NCBI GenBank assembly: GCA_030447385.1 | Contig: JAUJOY010000003.1 | Location: 407,000-470,999, forward strand | DNA length: 64,000 bases | Direction of reading: 5' to 3' | From: Mycobacteriales bacterium | GTDB taxonomy: Bacteria > Actinomycetota > Actinomycetes > Mycobacteriales > SCTD01 | Part shown: positions 60,125 to 64,000 of the stretch, piece after piece | Numbering within the stretch: position 1 is the first letter of the stretch | How the letters are laid out: every line of letters begins with the position of its first letter | The notes under the pieces: generated by a model | The model's input: the letters and a program-made list of their open reading frames with translations, nothing else | Told to the model about the DNA's origin: nothing | Database searches by the model: none | Program-made: the position numbers and the translations under genes

Positions 60125-60668
60125 GGCCCGTCTGTACCGCATCGACACCTCGGCTGGGTCGGGTGGCCTCTGCCTCGTCCGCGCGCACTGGTCGCGGTAC
60201 GCCCCGCTCGCCAGGTGGCGACGACGCCGGCCGCGGCACCGGCCTTTCCTGCAAGGTGTTCAGCGTCGCGTGGTCGCGGAGAACTGCCCCTCGGCCAGGT
60301 GTACCCGCGTCAGCCGGTAGGCAAGCCGGTCCTGCACGCCGTGCTCCCTCACCAGGTGCAGCAGCCGGTGCGCGTCGAAGGTGTTCGCCGGGCGTACGCG
60401 GTCGAACCGGCCGTGCACGCCCGCTCGCTCGGCGGCAGCGCTGATCCGTCCGACCATGACCTTGCGCCCCGCGGGCTGGTGCCCGTACCTACTGGCGAGC
60501 TGCGAGCTGTACTTGCCGTCGCGCACCGCGGGCGCACCAGGATCGAAGCTGCGCCACACGACGGTTCACCTCGTCGGCGTGCGCGAAGCTGAGAAGTGCC
60601 TGGTCCAGGTGGGTGTTGCCGATCGCGCACCACGGGCAGAACAGATCCGACCACAGGTCGATGCTCAT
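60125..60668 (-). pseudogene. FrnE/DsbA-family thiol oxidoreductase, multiple frame breaks
   Basis: Starts with ATG 60668 overlapping the stop of the HAD gene (ATGA). SIDLWSDLFCPWCAIGN carries the CxxC motif (CPWC) of FrnE-type DsbA proteins. After a one-base shift near 60,560 the frame continues VVWRSFDPGAPA, then RFDRVRPANTFDAHRLLHL, a FrnE hallmark. Further breaks give RDHATLNTL, AGAAAGVVAT, LASGAYRDQ and VRADEAEAT in successive frames, all matching the family in order. The last about 40 residues are gone. At least five single-base indels, so either decayed or poor sequence. Confidence 0.75.
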
Positions 60669-61342
60669 TGGGTGAGCAGGCCGTGGGCGACCTCACCCAG
60701 CGTCGAGCCGAACACATCCGGTGCGGTGAACACGTCCGGCCACGGCGTGCCGTGACGGTCGATCCAGCCGGTGGTCATGTTGACGGCGGAAGCGCCGTTC
60801 AGGTCCCACGGATGCACGGCCACCATGGCGCAGCTCTCCAGCGGGACCGTGCACTGCTCGGCCGCGTACCGGTAGGCGTTCGGGTGCGGCTTCCACCGGC
60901 CAGCGTCATCGACCGACAGGCGCTGGTCCACCAGGTCTGCGACGCCGGCCCGCTCGAGCAACTTCTCGCTCTGCGGCAGTGACCCGTTCGTCAGCGTCAC
61001 GATGCGTACGCCGGCAGAGGCCAGGAGTCGCAGGCCGGTCGGGACGTCGGGGTGGACGTCGAGGGCCTTCACGCCGTCGAGGACCGTCGCGACGGCGTCG
61101 CCCACCGGCACCGTCAGGGCGCCGACGTGGCTCAGCAGTCCGGTGAGCACGGCGGGGCTGACCACGGCGAACGTGCGCGCGGAGCCTGCCGCGGCAAGGG
61201 CGAACCCGTCGCGCAGCGTGCCGGCGAACCATGTCTCGAGCAGGTGCGCGGGGGCGCCGACGTCGGTGAAGCGGATCCGTAGCGGCTCAAGGTCGGACAG
61301 GGTCTCCTTGACATCCAGGACGACCAGCTCCGGCACGGGCAT
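60665..61342 (-). CDS. HAD-family hydrolase (haloacid dehalogenase-like)
   Basis: 225 residues, uninterrupted. Motif I VVLDVKETL (nucleophile Asp; DxKET in place of DxDxT, as in dehalogenase-type members), motif II TLTNGS, motif III Lys in KPHPNAYRYA and motif IV VAVHPWDLNGA, where the usual acidic pair is D-only (WDLNGA). The cap domain is helical (about 20-90). Substrate unknown. ATG 61342 lies 5 bases after the SRPBCC stop, and its stop overlaps FrnE, giving an SRPBCC-HAD-FrnE operon. Confidence 0.85.
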   Translation of the reverse strand: MPVPELVVLDVKETLSDLEPLRIRFTDVGAPAHLLETWFAGTLRDGFALAAAGSARTFAVVSPAVLTGLLSHVGALTVPVGDAVATVLDGVKALDVHPDVPTGLRLLASAGVRIVTLTNGSLPQSEKLLERAGVADLVDQRLSVDDAGRWKPHPNAYRYAAEQCTVPLESCAMVAVHPWDLNGASAVNMTTGWIDRHGTPWPDVFTAPDVFGSTLGEVAHGLLTQ

Positions 61343-61347
61343 CCCCG

Positions 61348-61741
61348 TCAACTTCCGCCGTCGAGGTGGGACTTCAGGCCCTGCACGTCGCCCTCGGTCG
61401 ACGAGCCGATGAGTCCGGCCAGGTCGTCGGGCGTGATCTCGGTGCTGTACACGACGAGGCTGCTGTGCGGACCGTCCTCGAGCACATCGACCGTTCCCAG
61501 GTGGTGCTCCACCGCCATGCCGCCCGTGAAGGGGTACTGGAGGCGACGCACGTCACCGTCGACGTTGACGACGTCCTCCTCGAGCTGATGGCCCCCAGCG
61601 AGCGTGCAGCTGCGGATGCCGTCCCCGCCGTGGCGTGCTCGAACCGGGGAACCAGGCCGAGATGCCGACCGCGTCCGACACGACCTTCCACACCTCGTCA
61701 GCTGCTCGGGCGATGCGGACGGTGGAGCACAGCGATGCCAT
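61348..61741 (-). pseudogene. SRPBCC-family protein with two single-base frame breaks
   Basis: ATG 61741 with GAGGAAGG upstream. MASLCSTVRIARAADEVWK and ISAWFPG read in one frame, FEHATAG in the next, then DGIRSCTLAGGHQLEEDVVN to the end in the third. Adding one base after GG at about 61,643 and one at about 61,623 restores 131 continuous codons of typical SRPBCC (START/polyketide cyclase-like) sequence, ending SLVVYSTEITPDDLAGLIGS. Two small deletions in otherwise perfect sequence suggest recent decay or sequencing error. Confidence 0.75.
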
Positions 61742-61893
61742 GGGGGTGCCTTCCTCGGATGTCGTCGGGCCTGTCTGTCCGTCCGCAGGTCACCGAGTCA
61801 ACCAAGCGGTACGCACACGGTCACCTCGGATGCGAAGGCGGGGTCCAGAGCCCGTCCTTGACCCACTGTGGTCCGCAAGGCTGGCTGCCCGCG

Positions 61894-62385
61894 CCTGCGG
61901 CGATCGAGAACTTCACCGAGTCCCTGCGCGTCGAACTCAAGCACACGCAGGTCGACATCGCGCTCTGCCAGGGCCACATGCCGGGGGTGAACACCCCGCA
62001 GTTCGACTGGGTGCTGCACCGCGGCATCGAGCACCACCCCATGCCCGTACCGCCGATCTACCAGCCAGAGGTCGCCGCCCGCGCCGTCGCTCACGTCGCC
62101 GAACACCCGCGACGCACGATGTGGGTCGGGCTGCCGACGGCGCTCACGATACTGGGCAACCGGGTCGCGCCGTCACTGCTCGACTGGTACCTCGCCAAGA
62201 CGAACGTGATGGGTCAGCAGTCACCCGATCACGACCCGCCTGGCGAGCAGTCCAACACCTGGAAGCCGGTGTACGGCGCCGAGGTCAGGGTGCACGGCAA
62301 CTTCGATGAGCAGGCGCACGCCCACAGCCCCGAACTGTGGATCAGCCGGGCCGCGGCGGCCCGGAAGCGCAAGCAGGCAAAGTAG
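61894..62385 (+). pseudogene. SDR oxidoreductase, 5' half missing
   Basis: The frame from AAIENFTESLRVELKHT onwards matches the C-terminal half of an actinobacterial SDR family: LPGVNTPQFDW-like MPGVNTPQFDWVLHRG, PPIYQPEVAARAVAHVAEHP, MWVGLPTALTILGNRVAPSL and HSPELWISR. Homology begins directly after the position of the catalytic YxxxK, so the Rossmann and catalytic parts are lost; the upstream bases do not resemble it. 163 codons remain. Confidence 0.8.
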
Positions 62386-64000
62386 ATCCCCGGTCACGCC
62401 TGGCCTCAGCCGCGGCGACAACGAGGGTGGAGCTCGGCGCGAGCCGGCGCAGGTGTCGACGTGCGGACGAGCGGCCGCTAGCCGGCGGTGATCTTCGGGC
62501 GCGACACGGGCCGTAGATGCGTCCGCTGGGGTGGATGAGGGACAGCGAGGTGGATCGTAAAGGGCGTTCCACAGGATTCGGTGCGCAGCGCATCGGCTGT
62601 CCTCGGCTGGTGGCGGGCTGCGCGCAGCAGCTGGTGGGGTTGCCGAGAACGCTTGCGGTGGCGAGCAGCGTGGCTGCTCGATCTGGCCGTCGCGATTGCG
62701 GCGATGACCTGGCCGTAGCGCGACCAGTGACGCGGAAGTGTCGCGGCTGATCACCACGCTCGCCGCCGACGTGGACGTCTGGCCGCGATCCGCAGCGCCA
62801 GGCGTAGGTAGACGGCCGAGGCGATGGCGGAGGCGATGACGGCCAGGGCCAGGCAGAGCAGGAGCGGGGTGGTGACCTGCAGGAGCACGCGCCAAGCGAC
62901 CTGCGCGCGTCGAAGCAGTCCAGGGGCATCCCCACAGCGATGAGCGCGGCGTGCGGCCGTTGCCGTTCCCGTAGGCCGTCGGCGGTGCTGACGGCAAGGG
63001 TCACCGGCAAGCCGCCGACCAGGATGACGGTGACCAGCCCGACGAGGCGCTGTCTTCGCTGCGATAGGCGCCGATCCTCTGGTCGGCTTGGTCGAGCTCG
63101 AACTCATCGCCCTGGCCAGCGACCTGCTCGCCGGTGGAGAGGCGCGCACCTGGGGTCTGCGTGCTCCAGGTGTCGCCCAGGGCGCTGCGGGCGGCTTCGA
63201 CCACATCGTCACCTGTGAACACACCCCGTCCACGAAACCGTCGCCACCGCGATGCCGGCGGTGTCGCCGCGTGGGTCGCGGCCGAGTCGGTGATCGGCTG
63301 GCTGCGCGCGGAGGCGCCAGGTAGGTGGCGGCTGCGGCGGTTGCGGCGATGACGGTGTAGCCCGACCAGGGCAGCGGAACGTTCACGCCGCCCAGGCGTA
63401 GGTAGACGCTGGGGATGAGCACGGTCGACAGTTCCGGGGGGGACCTGCAGGACGTCGAGGGTGATGAGCGCGGCGTGCGGCCGTTGCCGGACGTCGGCGG
63501 TGGTTGGTGGAGGTGCCAGCGAAGGCATGATGCGCCCGTTGGGGACCGGCCTGACCCTGCGGTATCGTCGTGCCGTCGTCGCCACCGCGATGCCCGTGAG
63601 TGGGGCCACTGGAGGCGCGTCCGCTGTGCAAGATCTGCGATCCCCCGGTGAAGGACCGCCCGCATCAGTTCCGGGGGACGTCGAGGGTGAGGCCGGGCTG
63701 GACTCGGTTGGGGGAGGTGAGCAGCTGCATGCGCCCGGCCTGCCGGCGAGCGCCCGATGTGCGCCCGGCAGCCGGCGAGCGTGCCAGCGCGTCGCAGTCG
63801 ATGCCGCGCTGACCGGCTGGTACGCCGGGTCGTAGGCCCCACCGTCGGCAGCTGCGCGGCGTCCAGGTGAAGACCTGAGCTGATCGCCGCCAGGATCTCG
63901 GCACGGCCGCGTCAGCGCGCAGCAGGTCGCGGATCGCCGTGGACCGGCCACGTGAACCGCGGCTGTCCTCGCAGGGTTGCCGCTGGTGTGCGCCTGGCGG
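62386..64000. other. 1.6 kb of degenerate DNA with membrane-protein remnants
   Basis: No intact gene. On the minus strand, pieces in several frames look like parts of one membrane-protein family: VFTGDDVVEAARSALGDTWS near 63,210-63,150, RLVGLVTVILVGGLPVTLAV near 63,060-63,000, RERQRPHAALIAVGM near 62,970-62,925 and LLLCLALAVIASAIASAVYL near 62,860-62,800. A second set lies upstream: RQRPHAALITLDVLQV near 63,490-63,440 and SVYLRLGGVNVPLPWSGYTV near 63,410-63,350. Another end fragment, LTSPNRVQPGLTLDVPRN, is near 63,725-63,670. Order is preserved, frames are broken. Confidence 0.45.
62798..63594. repeat. Dispersed direct repeats in the degenerate region
   Basis: A 26-bp exact repeat at 62939-62964 and 63463-63488 (GATGAGCGCGGCGTGCGGCC plus GTTGCC), a 17-bp repeat at 62798-62814 and 63392-63408 (CCAGGCGTAGGTAGACG) and a 17-bp repeat at 63240-63256 and 63578-63594 (GTCGCCACCGCGATGCC). 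Spacing differs (524, 594, 338 bp), so the copies diverged by indels after duplication. Confidence 0.8.

Noticed and set aside
59928-60254. 108-residue minus-strand frame as an independent gene
   Set aside because: Its middle part (RADEAEAT) belongs to the broken FrnE gene; the rest is Arg-rich noise.
59118-64000. Insertion sequence or integrase explaining the decayed region
   Set aside because: No transposase or recombinase motif and no terminal inverted repeats recognised; the far end is outside the window.

Overview
The window is a high-GC chromosomal segment of an actinobacterium (Actinomycetota). Evidence: strong G/C bias at third codon positions, many GTG starts, 4-bp stop/start overlaps (ATGA, GTGA), -10 elements of the TANNNT type placed directly before start codons, an actinobacterial rRNA operon, and a gene order that matches the Mycobacterium tuberculosis infC-pheST, argCJBDFRGH and tyrS-tlyA-recN-pyrG blocks and their Streptomyces equivalents. 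I cannot name the genus.

Layout. 1-11.9 kb, + strand: end of priA, then def, fmt, rsmB, rpe, the riboflavin genes ribD-ribE-ribBA-ribH, hisG, two membrane proteins, a PH-domain protein and an SseB-like protein. 11.9-19.4 kb: DUF1844 gene (-), a structured leader, infC (apparent AUC start), rpmI, rplT, a TrmH-type rRNA methyltransferase, a soluble PAS histidine kinase, pheS-pheT. 19.4-28.3 kb: the arginine operon argC-J-B-D-[response regulator]-F-R-G-H behind two ARG-box-like sites that overlap a probable leaderless promoter. 28.3-31.1 kb: 3-methyladenine DNA glycosylase, an SDR, tyrS. 31.1-37.0 kb: a 22-bp tandem repeat, two sigma-70-type promoters, 16S-23S-5S rRNA without tRNA genes in the spacer, and a strong terminator. 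37.1-43.2 kb: a TPR protein with a repetitive N-terminus, a frameshifted MBL-hydrolase remnant, an SSB-like protein, DUF1015, a TPR protein, a HAD-IIA phosphatase and an SCP2-like protein. 43.3-58.9 kb: phasin-like protein, small protein, tlyA, nadK, recN, steA, small protein, steB/mctB, an MraY/WecA-like transferase, murJ, a GT4 glycosyltransferase, a large membrane protein with a phosphatase-like ectodomain, pyrG, a NUDIX hydrolase, and a GNAT gene on the other strand.

59.0-64.0 kb is different. It starts inside a 5' stub of alanine dehydrogenase (ald) and holds mostly broken genes: a DUF6247-type small protein (intact), a frameshifted FrnE/DsbA gene, an intact HAD hydrolase, an SRPBCC gene with two single-base frame breaks, a 5'-truncated SDR, and about 1.6 kb of degenerate repeat-containing DNA. 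I find no integrase or transposase.

How it works together. Most genes are housekeeping: translation start and N-terminal processing (infC, fmt, def), rRNA modification (rsmB, TrmH-type, tlyA), aminoacylation (pheST, tyrS), riboflavin and arginine synthesis, and DNA repair. The best candidate for a less-described system is the tightly overlapped envelope block between steB and pyrG (lipid-carrier phosphosugar transferase, MurJ-like flippase, GT4, phosphatase-like membrane protein), next to the cell-division/envelope pair steA-steB. The other notable items are unusual start codons, a response regulator embedded in the arg operon, leaderless promoters, and the decayed boundary region.
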